A stretch of DNA of 64,000 nucleotides from Qipengyuania aestuarii (GCF_019711535.1 NZ_JAIGNP010000002.1:124001-188000); one strand, 5' to 3'. Numbered from the stretch's first letter, positions 48,354 to 59,280 are shown. Made by a program: numbers and translations. Notes: a model not told the origin generated them from the sequence alone.

Positions 48354-49529
48354 TTAATTCTCGACTTCGAAGCGCAAGTGCGCATGTTCCCGCAGCCGGT
48401 CCACCAGCGCCTCGCCGAGAAAAGAGCCAGGAGTGCCGACGCCTCCTTCCGCGTCGCTATCGAGTAGGGCCATGGCGGTTTCGCCGAGCATACGGCTGGT
48501 CGAGCCATAGCCCGGATCGAACTTACCCTTCACGGCGTAGCGCATGGTCTTTCCATCGGGCCATTCTCCGACAAACACCACATCGTAGAAACCGTTTTCG
48601 CGCTCTTCCTTCGTCGGGCCTTCGCCTGGCTTGGGCGGCTTGGAGCCGAAGGGATTTTTGACCATCTGGACCAGCGCATCGGCGGCCGCCTTTCCGGCGT
48701 CGCCCGGACTGGTCAGCACCATCTCGTCATAGCGAAAATCGGTGCCGTAAGGATGGCCGCGCAGAAAGTTCGTGCGGTGGACATTCTTCGTGTTGATCGC
48801 CGCCATGACAAATGGCGCGGCCCACTTGCCGAGATCCTCTTCATAATGCGGCACCATCCCCGATGGTTGATCCGGCCCTTCGAAACCCGGCGTCAGGGCA
48901 AAGGGGTCCCGCAAGACACCAACTACGGCGGGATTCTTGACTGCTGCCTTCATCGTGGCACCGAGGCTGGCGGCGGTACCGCCGGAGAACGTCCCCTTCA
49001 TCGCCCGCACACGGCCCTTCACGCGTGGAGCGGGCGATCCATGGCGCTCCTTCGCCTCCTTCTGGAGCATCAGCACGCCAAGGTCGAACGGAATGGAATC
49101 GAAGCCCGATGAAAAGCAGATACGCGCTCCGCTTTCCTGTGCTGCTGCATGATGCTCAGCGATCTTCTCCGCCATCCAGGCCGGTTCTCCGCAGAGGTCG
49201 GCATAGTCCGTACCCGTTTTCACGCAGGCTTCGACCAGTGCATCGCCATATAGCTGGTAGGGTCCGACGGTGCTGATGACGACCTTGGCGCGGCGGCACA
49301 TGGCTTCGAGGCTGGCAGGGTCTTCGGCATCGGCGACGATCATGGGCGTGACAGGTGAAGCGCCGATCTCTGCGCGCACCGCAGCCAATTTGTCTTCGTT
49401 TCGCCCAGCCATAGCCCATTTGGGTCCGCTGTCGGACGCGCCGTATTCGCGCACGAAATGTTCCGCCACAAGGCGTCCGGTATAGCCGGTCGCTCCATAA
49501 ACGATGATGTCGAATTCGCGAGTTTCCAC
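48354..49529 (-). CDS. Trans-acting enoyl reductase/saccharopine dehydrogenase-like protein
   Basis: A 391-residue Rossmann protein: DIIVYGATGYTGRLVAEHFV binds NAD(P), and VVISTVGPYQLYGDALVEAC and DYADLCGEPAWM are shared with the mycobacterial trans-acting enoyl reductase group. A later KGTFSGGTAASL segment belongs to the same family. In a proteobacterium the substrate is unknown; lipid metabolism is inferred from the family. Confidence 0.8.
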   Translation of the reverse strand: METREFDIIVYGATGYTGRLVAEHFVREYGASDSGPKWAMAGRNEDKLAAVRAEIGASPVTPMIVADAEDPASLEAMCRRAKVVISTVGPYQLYGDALVEACVKTGTDYADLCGEPAWMAEKIAEHHAAAQESGARICFSSGFDSIPFDLGVLMLQKEAKERHGSPAPRVKGRVRAMKGTFSGGTAASLGATMKAAVKNPAVVGVLRDPFALTPGFEGPDQPSGMVPHYEEDLGKWAAPFVMAAINTKNVHRTNFLRGHPYGTDFRYDEMVLTSPGDAGKAAADALVQMVKNPFGSKPPKPGEGPTKEERENGFYDVVFVGEWPDGKTMRYAVKGKFDPGYGSTSRMLGETAMALLDSDAEGGVGTPGSFLGEALVDRLREHAHLRFEVEN

Positions 49530-49609
49530 TATATATCTCCCATTCTTATCGGGAGATGTGGCCTCGCCTCGCGATCAAGTCAAAGACGTTGCGGCATTGC
49601 CGCTCGGCG

Positions 49610-50164
49610 TCACAGGCGGGGGAGGGTCACGCCGCGCTGACCCATATATTTGCCCGCCCTGTCCGCATAGGTGACTTCCGGCCGTTCGTTGCCCTGCAGG
49701 AAGAGGAACTGGCAGGCCCCTTCATTGGCGTAAATTCTTGCCGGCAAGGGCGTGGTATTGCTGAATTCCAGGGTCACGTGACCTTCCCAGCCCGGTTCGA
49801 GGGGGGTGACGTTCACAATAATCCCGCAGCGGGCGTAGGTGCTCTTGCCGAGGCAGATCACGAGTACGTCCTCCGGGATGCGGAAATATTCGACCGTCCG
49901 GGCGAGCGCGAAACTGTTCGGCGGGATCACGCAGACATCGGTCTGCCGGTCCACGAAACTGGTCGCGGCAAAGTCCTTGGGGTCGACCACTGCATTGTCG
50001 ACATTGGTGAAAATCTTGAATTCGTCGGCCACCCGGGCATCGTAGCCAAAGGATGACAGGCCGAAGCTGATCATCCCGTCGCGCCGCTGGCTCTCGACGA
50101 AAGGTTCGATCATGTCGCGCGTGGTGGCCGCTTCGCGGATCCATTTGTCGGAGAGAATCGCCAT
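49610..50164 (-). CDS. dcd: dCTP deaminase
   Basis: A 184-residue enzyme that makes dUTP from dCTP for thymidylate synthesis. Signatures are the start [45 protein letters not shown] and the closing [24 protein letters not shown]. Complete and typical. Confidence 0.95.
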   Translation of the reverse strand: MAILSDKWIREAATTRDMIEPFVESQRRDGMISFGLSSFGYDARVADEFKIFTNVDNAVVDPKDFAATSFVDRQTDVCVIPPNSFALARTVEYFRIPEDVLVICLGKSTYARCGIIVNVTPLEPGWEGHVTLEFSNTTPLPARIYANEGACQFLFLQGNERPEVTYADRAGKYMGQRGVTLPRL

Positions 50165-50243
50165 GGATCAGTGATTGACCTTCGCGCCGCCCAACCGCAA
50201 GCGCGAGGCACGAATAATCCCCCTCGAATGCCCGACCATCGGA

Positions 50244-50852
50244 TCAGCGGTGCATTTCGGCGATCGTTTGCGTGCTTTTCTCAAGCACGACAAAGCGATC
50301 GCAGTCGGGCCGTTTCTCGCGATAGAAAGCGGCAAGTTTGGCAAGATCAGCCCGATAATCTCCAGTCGGCATCAGCGGTTCTCCCATGCCGCCGGTCATG
50401 GCGTCATGATTGACCCAGGCAGGAACAATCGGGACACCGGCGGCCATGGCGATGTGGTAGAAACCGCTTCGCCATTCACCTTGCGACGTGCGCGAGCCTT
50501 CGGGTGCGATCACGAGCGCGAGTTCATCCGCATCCTCGAATGCTTTCACCACCTGAGAAACGTAATTTGCACGCTGTGAGCGATCGACCGGCACTCCGCC
50601 CATGTCGAGCATAAAGTTGGTTGCCGGCCATTTGAAGAGGCTTTTCTTGCCCATGAAGCTGGGGCGAATGCCCAGATCGTCAGCAACCCCGAGAAAAAAG
50701 ACGAAGTCCCAGTTCGAGGTATGGGGGGCGCCAAGGATGACGAATTTCGTGACATCCGGGCGCGACCCTTCGATTTGCCAGCCTTTCCACCGGTAAAGCA
50801 GGACAAGGATGCGTCGCACGAGGCGGCTGAGAAGGGACGGTTTACGATGCAT
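50244..50852 (-). CDS. 1-acyl-glycerol-3-phosphate acyltransferase-like protein
   Basis: A 202-residue acyltransferase with HTSNWD (Hx4D catalytic motif), GKKSLFKWPATNFML, the VPVDRS strand and IAPEGSRT (glycerol-3-phosphate binding). It lacks the N-terminal membrane helix of full-length PlsC and resembles the short cytosolic-facing subgroup. Phospholipid or ornithine-lipid acylation is inferred. Confidence 0.85.
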   Translation of the reverse strand: MHRKPSLLSRLVRRILVLLYRWKGWQIEGSRPDVTKFVILGAPHTSNWDFVFFLGVADDLGIRPSFMGKKSLFKWPATNFMLDMGGVPVDRSQRANYVSQVVKAFEDADELALVIAPEGSRTSQGEWRSGFYHIAMAAGVPIVPAWVNHDAMTGGMGEPLMPTGDYRADLAKLAAFYREKRPDCDRFVVLEKSTQTIAEMHR

Positions 50853-50912
50853 CGGGAACTCCGAGGGGCCGCTTAGCAGGGCCGCCTCGGATTGCGACTG
50901 GCAAGGAGGGAG

Positions 50913-51581
50913 TTACACCCGATCCCGATCGCGCAGTGCGGGATCACCGGAAGGGCGGACAGGAGCAGTCTCATCGCGGCTATCGACGTCACCGTATTCA
51001 ACGCTCACATTCTGTTCGCGGTACTCTGTGGTTGACCGTTGGTCAGCATCGGAAACTTCGCTCGTCATTTCGCCATACAGGGCTTCATAGTGATTGATCG
51101 CCCTGCGCAATTCCTCGGTGGTTGCGTCGCTTGACCGGTCAGCGATTTCATGACCCGCCAGATAGTGTTTTGCGACATCGCCATGATCCACGGTAAGATC
51201 TGCATGACGCTTTTCGAAATCCGCCATCGGATAACCGCGCGTGGACATGATGTCGGTCAGCAGGCGGTCGGCGCGGCTAACAGCCTCGACCGGACTGTCG
51301 ACGAACAGTGCCTTAGTATCCTTCCATTCGCCGGCGAAGCGATCGCGCTCAGAAGCTGAGAGCGGACGGATTTCCAACTTTTTCACGCGTTCTTCGCGCT
51401 CGACAAGGTCGGCTTCAGCGCTTCTGCGGCCGCCTTTCGCCTCGAGCGTGCGATCATATTCTTCGCCATAGCGATCACGCAATTCCCTTGTGCGATTTCG
51501 CTGGATGAACAGCCATGCAAGCAAGGCCCCCACCAAGAGGACGATGATAATAATGGCGATTGTGACTTCTTGGCCTTCCAT
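50913..51581 (-). CDS. Single-pass membrane protein of unknown function
   Basis: A 222-residue protein with GAGGAGAG upstream. One membrane helix (TIAIIIIVLLVGALLAWLFI) is followed by a charged helical cytoplasmic domain (RELRDRYGEEYDRTLEAKGGRRSAEADLVEREERVKKLEI), rich in Glu and Arg. Similar proteins occur near stress genes in alphaproteobacteria. No enzymatic motif is seen. Confidence 0.65.
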   Translation of the reverse strand: MEGQEVTIAIIIIVLLVGALLAWLFIQRNRTRELRDRYGEEYDRTLEAKGGRRSAEADLVEREERVKKLEIRPLSASERDRFAGEWKDTKALFVDSPVEAVSRADRLLTDIMSTRGYPMADFEKRHADLTVDHGDVAKHYLAGHEIADRSSDATTEELRRAINHYEALYGEMTSEVSDADQRSTTEYREQNVSVEYGDVDSRDETAPVRPSGDPALRDRDRV

Positions 51582-51654
51582 GGAACTCTCCTCAGCCCAG
51601 CCCAAACCCATGTTATAAAGCTGGAATGTACGGAACGCCGAGAAAGTTCCTTCG

Positions 51655-53265
51655 CTACATCCTGAATACGCCGAACTGCGGGCTGTCGGGTATCGGAGCT
51701 TCGAGTGTCGCAGCAAAAGCAAGCCCCAGGACGTCACGGGTCTGAGCCGGATCGATCACGCCGTCGTCCCACAGGCGGGCGGTGGCGTAATAAGGATTGC
51801 CTTCGTCCTCGTATTTCTGGCGGATCGGGGCCTTGAATTCCTCGGCCTGTTCTTCGGACCAACTGTCAGCGTCGCGGTGCACGGTGGCGAGGACCGACGC
51901 GGCCTGCTCGCCGCCCATCACCGAGATGCGAGCATTGGGCCACGTGAACAGGAAGCGCGGGGAATATGCTCGGCCGCACATGCCGTAATTGCCTGCGCCA
52001 AAGCTTCCGCCGATGACCACGGTAACCTTGGGTACGGTGGCGGTGGCGACCGCGGTCACCAGTTTCGCACCATGCTTGGCAATGCCTTCGGCCTCGTATT
52101 TTCCGCCGACCATGAAGCCGGAGATGTTCTGTAGGAACAGCAGCGGAATACGGCGCTGGCAGGCGAGTTCGATGAAGTGCGCGCCCTTCTGTGCGCTTTC
52201 GGAAAACAGCACGCCGTTATTGGCGAGGATTGCCACCGGCATACCCCAGATATGCGCGAAGCCGCAGACAAGCGTGCTCCCGTAATGCTGCTTGAACTCG
52301 TGGAATTCGCTCCCGTCGACGAGGCGGGCGATGATTTCGTGCACATCGTAGGGCGCGCGGACATCTTCGGGCACAATGGCGTAGAGATCGCCGGCGTCGA
52401 ATTTCGGCGCGCGCGGTTCCTTAAGCTCGATACCTTTGGCTGCTGCGTAATTGTCGCCGAGGTGGCTAACGATATCGCGCACGATTGTCAGGGCATGCTC
52501 GTCATTCTCGGCCAGATGATCGACCACGCCCGATTTCTTGGCGTGAAGATCGCCGCCGCCAAGGTCCTCGGCGCTGATTTCCTCGCCTGTCGCGGCTTTC
52601 ACCAGCGGAGGCCCGGCGAGGAAGATCGTGCCTTGGTTGCGCACGATTACGGTCTCGTCGGACATGGCGGGCACATAAGCGCCGCCCGCAGTGCAACTGC
52701 CCATCACGCAGGCGATTTGCGGGATACCCAGCGCCGACATATTCGCTTGGTTGAAGAAGATCCGCCCGAAATGGTCGCGGTCGGGGAATACCTCGGCCTG
52801 ATGCGGCAGATTGGCCCCTCCACTATCAACGAGATAGATGCACGGCAGCCGGTTCTCCTGCGCGATTTCCTGCGCACGCAGATGCTTCTTCACCGTCATC
52901 GGGTAATAGGTGCCGCCCTTCACCGTGGCATCGTTGCACACGATCATCACCTGACGGCCCGAGACGCGGCCGATACCCGCGATCAACCCCGCGCCGTTGA
53001 TTGCATCCTTACCGTACATGCCATTGGCGGCGAGCTGGCCGATCTCAAGGAACGGGCTGCCTGGGTCGAGCAAGCGCTCGACACGCTCGCGCGGCAGGAG
53101 CTTGCCCCTTCCGACATGCCGTTCCCGGCTGCCTTGGCTGCCGCCCAGCGCTGCCTCTGCAACAGTCGAGCGCAGGTCGGCCGCGAGTGACTTGTTGTGG
53201 TCGAACCGCGCCTTGGCGTCAGGAGCCTTGCGGTCGAGCGTGGAGGTAAGAACGGGTGCGGTCAT
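51655..53265 (-). CDS. mccB: Methylcrotonoyl-CoA carboxylase carboxyltransferase (beta) subunit
   Basis: A 536-residue acyl-CoA carboxylase beta subunit, in leucine catabolism converting 3-methylcrotonyl-CoA to 3-methylglutaconyl-CoA. Signatures include [25 protein letters not shown], the carboxyltransferase segments [17 protein letters not shown] and [15 protein letters not shown], and [18 protein letters not shown]. The biotin-carrying alpha subunit is not in the window. Ivd lies upstream with a PhnA-like gene between. Confidence 0.92.
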   Translation of the reverse strand: MTAPVLTSTLDRKAPDAKARFDHNKSLAADLRSTVAEAALGGSQGSRERHVGRGKLLPRERVERLLDPGSPFLEIGQLAANGMYGKDAINGAGLIAGIGRVSGRQVMIVCNDATVKGGTYYPMTVKKHLRAQEIAQENRLPCIYLVDSGGANLPHQAEVFPDRDHFGRIFFNQANMSALGIPQIACVMGSCTAGGAYVPAMSDETVIVRNQGTIFLAGPPLVKAATGEEISAEDLGGGDLHAKKSGVVDHLAENDEHALTIVRDIVSHLGDNYAAAKGIELKEPRAPKFDAGDLYAIVPEDVRAPYDVHEIIARLVDGSEFHEFKQHYGSTLVCGFAHIWGMPVAILANNGVLFSESAQKGAHFIELACQRRIPLLFLQNISGFMVGGKYEAEGIAKHGAKLVTAVATATVPKVTVVIGGSFGAGNYGMCGRAYSPRFLFTWPNARISVMGGEQAASVLATVHRDADSWSEEQAEEFKAPIRQKYEDEGNPYYATARLWDDGVIDPAQTRDVLGLAFAATLEAPIPDSPQFGVFRM

Positions 53266-53275
53266 AATTTTGGAC

Positions 53276-53581
53276 TCAGCGTTTTTTCACGAATTCGGCG
53301 CGCAGGACGAGGCCCTTGATACCGGGATGTTTGCAGTCGATTTCCTGAGGGTCACCGGTCAGGCGGATCGATTTGATCAGCGTGCCCTGCTTCAGCGTCT
53401 GGCCTGCGCCTTTGACCTCAAGATCCTTGATCAGCGTCACCTGGTCGCCATCGGCGAGCAGATTTCCCACTGCGTCGCGGACCTCTATTGTGTCAGCGGC
53501 CGCCTGCTTCGCCGCATGTTCGGAAGCGGGCATCCATTCGCCGCTTTCCTCGTCGTAGACATAGTCTTCGTCAGCACTCAT
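53276..53581 (-). CDS. PhnA-like domain protein
   Basis: A 101-residue protein: [39 protein letters not shown] is the PhnA C-terminal SH3-like domain (KDLKVKGSS.. in E. coli). The N-terminal zinc ribbon is missing and replaced by a Glu/Tyr-rich stretch ([14 protein letters not shown]). It overlaps the ivd stop-start junction by 4 bp and sits 10 bp from mccB. Despite its name the family has no proven phosphonate role. Confidence 0.8.
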   Translation of the reverse strand: MSADEDYVYDEESGEWMPASEHAAKQAAADTIEVRDAVGNLLADGDQVTLIKDLEVKGAGQTLKQGTLIKSIRLTGDPQEIDCKHPGIKGLVLRAEFVKKR

Positions 53582-54744
53582 CCTGCGGCCCCGATCAGTT
53601 CGCGCCCGATCAGCATCCGGCGGATTTCGTTGGTACCTGCGCCAATGTCGAGCAGCTTGGCATCGCGCATGTAGCGTTCGACCGGCCAGTCGAGCGTATA
53701 GCCTGCGCCGCCCAGTGCCTGGACGCTCTCTGCGGCCACGCGGAAAGCATTCTCGGATGCGAGCAGGATTGCGCCCGCCGCATCGAACCGCGTGGTTTTC
53801 TCAGCATCGCAGCTCTTAGCCACGGCATAGGTATAGGCACGGGCCGATTGCAGCGCGACATACATATCGGCGACCTTGGCCTGCATGAGCTGGAAGCTGC
53901 CGATCGGCTTGCCGAACTGGGTCCGCTCGCGAAGGTAAGGGATGACCGTGTCGAGGCAGGCCTGCATCACGCCAAGCTGTATCCCCGACAGAACGACACG
54001 CTCGTAATCAAGGCCGCTCATCAGCACGCCCACGCCGCCGTTTTCGGGGCCCATCACGTTTTCTTCCGGAACGAAGCAGTCATCGAATACCAGTTCTGCA
54101 GTGGGCGAGCCACGCATGCCTACCTTCTCGATCTTCTGGCCGATGGAGAAACCGTCGAAATCCTTCTCGATCAGGAAAGTGGTAATGCCGCGGCTTGCCG
54201 CTTCCGGTGCGGTCTTGGCATATACGACCAAGGTATCGGCATAGGGCGCATTGGTGATCCAGAACTTGGTGCCGTTGAGGACATAACCTCCATCGACCTT
54301 CTCGGCCTTGGATTTCATCGACACGACATCCGATCCGGCGCTCGCCTCGCTCATGGCCAGGCTGCCGACATGTTCGCCGCTGATCAGCTTCGGAAGGTAT
54401 TTGGCCTTTTGAGCATCGTTGCCCCAGCGAGCGATCTGGTTGACGCAGAGGTTGGAATGCGCGCCATAGCTAAGCCCGACAGACGCACTCGCGCGGCTGA
54501 CTTCCTCTACCGCGATAACGTGCTCGAGATAGCCCAGGCCCAGCCCGCCGTCAGCTTCCGAAACGGTTATGCCGTGCAAGCCCAGTTCGCCCATTGCTGG
54601 CCACAAATCGCGCGGGAACCAATCTTCGCGATCGACCTTTTCGGCGAGAGGGGCAATCTGTTCGTCGGCGAAGCGCGAAACGCTGTCACGGATCATCTCG
54701 GCACTCTCGCCAAGCTGGAAATCGAAATCGGGGGTCGCGCGCAT
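53578..54744 (-). CDS. ivd: Isovaleryl-CoA dehydrogenase
   Basis: A 388-residue acyl-CoA dehydrogenase of leucine breakdown. Evidence includes FAD-site [21 protein letters not shown], the catalytic Glu in [11 protein letters not shown] (helix G, the IVD position) and the terminal [19 protein letters not shown] at 54744 has GAAGGAGAG upstream. It probably forms an operon with the PhnA-like and mccB genes. Confidence 0.9.
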   Translation of the reverse strand: MRATPDFDFQLGESAEMIRDSVSRFADEQIAPLAEKVDREDWFPRDLWPAMGELGLHGITVSEADGGLGLGYLEHVIAVEEVSRASASVGLSYGAHSNLCVNQIARWGNDAQKAKYLPKLISGEHVGSLAMSEASAGSDVVSMKSKAEKVDGGYVLNGTKFWITNAPYADTLVVYAKTAPEAASRGITTFLIEKDFDGFSIGQKIEKVGMRGSPTAELVFDDCFVPEENVMGPENGGVGVLMSGLDYERVVLSGIQLGVMQACLDTVIPYLRERTQFGKPIGSFQLMQAKVADMYVALQSARAYTYAVAKSCDAEKTTRFDAAGAILLASENAFRVAAESVQALGGAGYTLDWPVERYMRDAKLLDIGAGTNEIRRMLIGRELIGAAG

Positions 54745-54895
54745 AGTCTCTCCTTCATGCCTCGCGAAAATTCGTATGCGAGCAGGCCCGTAGCCGAGCA
54801 GGGCGCATCGGGCAAACCCCTTCACTCCTGCTTCGGAGAGGTGAAGGTTAAACTCTTTGTCCCGCGCGGAAATTTCGATTAGGGACCGCTCAACA

Positions 54896-56425
54896 GTGAT
54901 TTACAAAGACGAGACAATCCTCTGGCCCGAAGGGCGCGATCCCGATCCTGCTTTTTGCGGCGAGGATGACCGCCTTTCCGTACTCGCGTCGTACGGGACA
55001 GAAGCGCTTTCTCAAGACCCCGAATTGCAGCAGATCGCGGATTTCGCGGCTAAGCTGTGCAATGTCCCTTATGCATCAGTCACCGTGGTCGAGCGGACCC
55101 GTCAGGTTTTTCTCGCGCAGACCGGGCTGAACCGGGATGGCACGCCGCGGTCCGACAGTTTTTGCGCTCACGCGATGTTGCAGCACGAGCCGCTGGTCAT
55201 CGAAGACGCGACAAAGGACCCCAAATTCTCTGAAAATGGGTTGGTGACGGGGGTGATGGGCCTGCGGTTCTATGCCGGCTTCCCGCTCATCTCCTCGGAA
55301 GGGGCTCCTCTAGGGGCTCTCTGCGTAATCGATACCAAGCCGCGGCCAGGTGGTTTGACGGAGTTTCAGACCGAGGGAATGGCGGTTCTCGCCCGCTCGA
55401 CGATGCGGCGCATGTCCCAACTGCGGCTTGGTCAATCGGCGATCGCGGCTGTGGAACGGCGCGAGGCCGACTTGCGCGACATGATCGACAGCGTGCCGGG
55501 AATAGCGTGGACGAGCGATGGGGAAGGAAACTTCACTTATGTGAACGCGCGCTGGAAAGAGGTAACCGGTCTCGACGCTCCGACGCGCGTCGGGGATTGC
55601 CGGGCGGCTCTGCATCCTGAAGATCAGGATCGGGCTCTCGAGCGCTTGCGTACAGCGCTGAGCGGGCAAAACCTGTTCGAAGACGAGTGGCGTATGAGAC
55701 TGGCTGATGGCGAATATCGCTGGGTGCAGGCGCGTGCGGTCCCTGTCGCCCGTGAAGATCACGAGGTCCGGTGGTTCGGAACCATCATCGATATCGACCG
55801 CGCCTATCGTCTTTCGGAAGCGCGCGATCTGCTGGCGAACGAGCTATCGCACCGGATCAAGAATATTTTCGCGGTGGTCTCGGGACTTATCGCGCTTCGA
55901 TCTCGCGGCATGCCCGAGGTCAAAGAGTTCGCTGACGATCTCAATTCCGCTATTCGGGCTTTGGGCACGGCGCATGACTATGTCCGCCCCGGTGACGGCC
56001 GCGGGGCAGACAAGCTACAAGGCTTGCTGACGGATCTGCTTGCTCCTTACGAGGGCGGAAAAGGCGAGCGTGTGCTCATTTCCGGCGACGATGTGGATAT
56101 CGGCGCGCGGGCCGCGACCCCGCTTGCGCTGATCTTCCACGAGCTGGCGACCAATGCGGCGAAATACGGAGCTTTGTCGATCGAGGATGGCAAAGTCTCG
56201 ATCGAGATCAAGCTGCCCTGCGGCGACGCCGACGAGGTCTGCGTTTTCTGGCGTGAATCTTCCACGAGCACCCAAAATGGCGACAGCGAATCCAGAGAAG
56301 GCTTCGGTTCGCGCATGTTGCGTATGGCGATAGAAGGCCAGCTGCGCGGCAGTTTCTCCCGATCGTTTTCCGAGGAGGGACTGGATGTGCAGATCGCGTT
56401 CCCTCTTTCGTCGCTCGGAACTTGA
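54896..56425 (+). CDS. GAF-PAS HWE-type sensor histidine kinase
   Basis: A kinase of about 509 residues. An N-terminal GAF domain (to about residue 160; [19 protein letters not shown] and SFCAHAML) precedes a PAS domain ([33 protein letters not shown]) and the HWE kinase core: phospho-His in [17 protein letters not shown] box [14 protein letters not shown] and the Trp-Glu pair in VFWRES. The SFCAHAM motif resembles GAFs that follow bacteriophytochrome-type kinases, though no chromophore Cys context is clear. GTG at 54896 is preferred over TTG at 54857 because codon use before it looks non-coding. No response regulator is adjacent. Confidence 0.85.
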   Translation: MIYKDETILWPEGRDPDPAFCGEDDRLSVLASYGTEALSQDPELQQIADFAAKLCNVPYASVTVVERTRQVFLAQTGLNRDGTPRSDSFCAHAMLQHEPLVIEDATKDPKFSENGLVTGVMGLRFYAGFPLISSEGAPLGALCVIDTKPRPGGLTEFQTEGMAVLARSTMRRMSQLRLGQSAIAAVERREADLRDMIDSVPGIAWTSDGEGNFTYVNARWKEVTGLDAPTRVGDCRAALHPEDQDRALERLRTALSGQNLFEDEWRMRLADGEYRWVQARAVPVAREDHEVRWFGTIIDIDRAYRLSEARDLLANELSHRIKNIFAVVSGLIALRSRGMPEVKEFADDLNSAIRALGTAHDYVRPGDGRGADKLQGLLTDLLAPYEGGKGERVLISGDDVDIGARAATPLALIFHELATNAAKYGALSIEDGKVSIEIKLPCGDADEVCVFWRESSTSTQNGDSESREGFGSRMLRMAIEGQLRGSFSRSFSEEGLDVQIAFPLSSLGT

Positions 56426-56489
56426 ACCCGCTCTCGCCAAGCGGCCGCTGTTTTTCTATGGCGGCATTCCATGCCGAAAGGAGGCCGGT

Positions 56490-56984
56490 TTGCGCGGCAA
56501 CTCAGACAATCTGTTCGTGATGGTCGCCATCCTCGCGGGCCTGTCCGCAGCCTCCTGCACTCCCGCGCAGGACGATCCGATGGCAGAGGTTGAGAGTGAG
56601 GCGACGCCTGCAGAACCCGACGCCGGTAATGACTCTTCGAACGGGCCGCCGACATTCGCGGACACTGCCTGGCGCAGTGTTTCCGAAGACGGCGCGCGTT
56701 ACACCACCATGCTCGATCGCGATGGGACCTATCGCGATCTTCGCAATGGCGATCCTTGGCAACAGGGTAGCTGGACCTACGCCGAAGTGGATAATCGCAA
56801 GGAGCTGTGCTTCTTGCCCGACGCCGAAAACGGAGTTGAACGGTGTTGGACGCCTGGCCGTATGGAAGATGGCACCTTAATCGCTACCGGTCCCGGGGAG
56901 CGCCGGATCGAACTGCAGCGTGTCGATTATCAGTCGCCGAAAGTCGGCGAAGCCGATGAGGCTGAAGAGAGCGAAGAGCAGTGA
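56490..56984 (+). CDS. Small lipoprotein upstream of an osmoprotectant transporter
   Basis: A 164-residue protein whose TTG start follows a perfect AAAGGAGG by 5 bases. A hydrophobic signal ends in SAASC, a plausible lipobox. The mature part is acidic at both ends with a compact central domain (DTAWRSVSEDGARYTTMLDRDGTYRDL) of the lipocalin-like or META-like type. The ABC ATPase gene starts inside its stop codon, so it is translated with the transporter. Confidence 0.65.
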   Translation: MRGNSDNLFVMVAILAGLSAASCTPAQDDPMAEVESEATPAEPDAGNDSSNGPPTFADTAWRSVSEDGARYTTMLDRDGTYRDLRNGDPWQQGSWTYAEVDNRKELCFLPDAENGVERCWTPGRMEDGTLIATGPGERRIELQRVDYQSPKVGEADEAEESEEQ

Positions 56985-57748
56985 CCGCAGCCCCTCCAGA
57001 AGCGCTGGTCTTCGAGGGGATCGTCAAAAATTACGGCTCAACAATTGCAGTCGCGGATGTAACGGTCACTATTATGCGCGGCGAATTTGTCGCGCTTGTC
57101 GGTGCCAGTGGATCAGGCAAGTCGACGCTCCTGAAAACGGTAAATCGTCTTGTCGATCCTACGTCGGGCACGGTTCTCTTTGCAGGGGAACACGTAACGG
57201 CCAAACCGATGCCCGCCCTTCGCCGGCGCGTCGGCTATGTGTTCCAGTCGATCGGGCTCTTTCCTCACATGACGGTGGCAGAGAACATCGCCATCGGACC
57301 GCGGCTGGCTGGCGAAAAGCTTCGACGCGATCGGATCGAGGAACTGCTAGCTCTCGTTGAACTCGATGCCGCGTTAGTCAAAAGAATGCCCGATGCCCTG
57401 TCCGGCGGGCAGCGCCAGCGTGTCGGTGTTGCCCGCGCCCTTGCCGCCGGGCCTGAACTGCTGCTGATGGACGAACCTTTTGGTGCGCTCGATCCTGTCA
57501 CCCGCGATGCGCTGGGTGAGAGGGTGCGGGCTCTTCACGAAGATCTTGGTCTCACGACAGTAATGGTCACCCATGACATGGCCGAAGCCTTGCTGCTGGC
57601 AGATCGGGTTCTGGTGATGGACAAGGGGCGGGTCGTGGCAGACGAGACCCCGAAAGCGCTCGTGGCAGGTGAAGGCGGTGAGGTCGCACAGGAACTTGTC
57701 GCAGTCCCACGTCATCAGGCCACTCGCTTGGCAGAGCTTGCACGATGA
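56981..57748 (+). CDS. opuCA-like: Osmoprotectant/glycine betaine ABC transporter ATP-binding protein
   Basis: A 255-residue ATPase. Walker A GASGSGKST, signature LSGGQRQRVGVARALA, Walker B LLLMDEPFGALDPVTR and the H-loop VTHDMAEAL are intact. LKTVNRLVDPTSGTVLFAG is shared with OpuCA/ProV-type proteins, but the C-terminal CBS domains are lost (the family often has about 380 residues). GTG start overlapping the lipoprotein stop. Coupled to the permease gene by 4 bp. Confidence 0.88.
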   Translation: MTAAPPEALVFEGIVKNYGSTIAVADVTVTIMRGEFVALVGASGSGKSTLLKTVNRLVDPTSGTVLFAGEHVTAKPMPALRRRVGYVFQSIGLFPHMTVAENIAIGPRLAGEKLRRDRIEELLALVELDAALVKRMPDALSGGQRQRVGVARALAAGPELLLMDEPFGALDPVTRDALGERVRALHEDLGLTTVMVTHDMAEALLLADRVLVMDKGRVVADETPKALVAGEGGEVAQELVAVPRHQATRLAELAR

Positions 57749-59280
57749 ACGACCTCTGGAATGCAATTCTTGGATTGCAGGATCAACTCTCCGCGCACGT
57801 TCTTCTGTCGGCCTCCGCGATTGCGCTGGGGATCACGGTGGCCTTGCCGCTGGCCGTATGGGCCAGTCGCTCCGAGCGGGTAGCTCGGATCTCGCTCGCC
57901 TTCGCCAGTCTGGTGCAGACTATCCCTGCGCTAGCACTGCTGGCGCTGTTCTTCCCCGTTCTGCTCAGCCTGAGGGCGGTTTTCGGGAACGGCTTGCCGA
58001 CATTGGGCTTTCTGCCCGCGCTGCTTGCGCTCACCCTCTATGCACTACTCCCGATCCTACGGAACGCCGTGACGGCTCAGGCCAATTTGGACCCCGGTGT
58101 GATCGAAGCTGCTGAGGGCGTCGGCATGACACTTCGCCAGCGTCTCCTCCTAGTGGAAGCTCCGCTCGCCGCGCCCTACATCATGGCCGGCATTCGCACC
58201 GCCGCCGTGTGGACGATCGGGGCCGCGACGCTCGCCACCACGATCGGGCAGAAGAGCCTCGGCGATCCTATCTTCGCCGGGCTCCAGACGCAGAACTGGG
58301 TGTTAGTTCTGGCAGGCTGTTTGGTCAGTGCGGCGCTCGCCATGCTTGCGGATACTCTGCTGGGCATAATCGAGCGCGGCTTCCGCGAGCGGCGCCGGGC
58401 CCTGTCTGTCGGGGGGCTGGTGGCCGTCGCGCTTGGCGTGGTGGCAGCGCTTTTCGCGCAATTCGGCGGTAATGAAGACGAGCGTATCGTCATCGGGGCC
58501 AAGAGTTTCTCGGAGCAATATGTGCTCGCGCGGCTCATTGGCCAGCGCCTTGAAGCAAGCGGGTTCGAGGTCGAGTATCGCGACGGGCTCGGTTCGGCCA
58601 TTGCCCATAGCGCGGCGGCGACAGGACGGGTGGATATATACGTCGATTATACCGGCACCATTTGGGCCAACCAGATGAAGCGGGAAGACAACCTTCCCCG
58701 CGAGGCGATGTATGATGAAATTGTGCAGTGGGAAGAGGCCAATACCGGCATGCGCGTGCTGGGCCGGCTTGGCTTCGAGAACGCGTACGGGCTGGCTGTC
58801 ACCCAAGACACCGCACGCTCAAGGTCGCTTAATTCTATCGCAGATCTTGCGCGAGTGGCTCCGCAAATGACGGTTGGCGGCGATCCCGAGTTTTTCGAAC
58901 GACCCGAATGGATTGCAGTTCGAGATGCCTACGGCCTGCGGTTTGGCGAGCAGCGCAATTTTTCCCCGACCTTCATGTATAACGCCCTGCGATCAGGCGA
59001 GGCGGATGTGATCGGCGCCTATACCTCGGACGGGCGGATCGAGGCGGACAAGCTGACGGTCCTGGCCGATCCGGAAGGCGCTTTCCCGAATTACGATGCC
59101 GTGCTGTTGCTAAGTCCGGAAGCGGGAAAGAACGAAGCTGTCGTTTCGGCGCTTCAGCCCCTGATCGGCGCGATCGATGTTGGCGCGATGCGCGCGGCGA
59201 ACTATTCGGTCGACCGCGAGGAGGACAAGCTTTCGTTCAACGAGGCCGCACGCCTTCTGGCACAGCGCGCGGGCCTCTAG
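57745..59280 (+). CDS. opuCBC-like: Fused permease and substrate-binding protein of an osmoprotectant ABC transporter
   Basis: A 511-residue fusion. Residues 1-240 are a five- to six-helix permease with the EAA-loop segment VIEAAEGVGMTLRQRLLLVEAP. From about residue 243 a periplasmic binding domain follows: IVIGAKSFSEQYVLARLIGQRLEA, RDGLGSAIAHSAAATGRVDIYVDYTGTIW and later FMYNALRSGEADVIGAYTSDG. This is the OpuF-like one-chain layout. Substrate (betaine, choline or similar) is inferred from the family. The fusion means only two genes encode the full importer. Confidence 0.9.
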   Translation: MNDLWNAILGLQDQLSAHVLLSASAIALGITVALPLAVWASRSERVARISLAFASLVQTIPALALLALFFPVLLSLRAVFGNGLPTLGFLPALLALTLYALLPILRNAVTAQANLDPGVIEAAEGVGMTLRQRLLLVEAPLAAPYIMAGIRTAAVWTIGAATLATTIGQKSLGDPIFAGLQTQNWVLVLAGCLVSAALAMLADTLLGIIERGFRERRRALSVGGLVAVALGVVAALFAQFGGNEDERIVIGAKSFSEQYVLARLIGQRLEASGFEVEYRDGLGSAIAHSAAATGRVDIYVDYTGTIWANQMKREDNLPREAMYDEIVQWEEANTGMRVLGRLGFENAYGLAVTQDTARSRSLNSIADLARVAPQMTVGGDPEFFERPEWIAVRDAYGLRFGEQRNFSPTFMYNALRSGEADVIGAYTSDGRIEADKLTVLADPEGAFPNYDAVLLLSPEAGKNEAVVSALQPLIGAIDVGAMRAANYSVDREEDKLSFNEAARLLAQRAGL

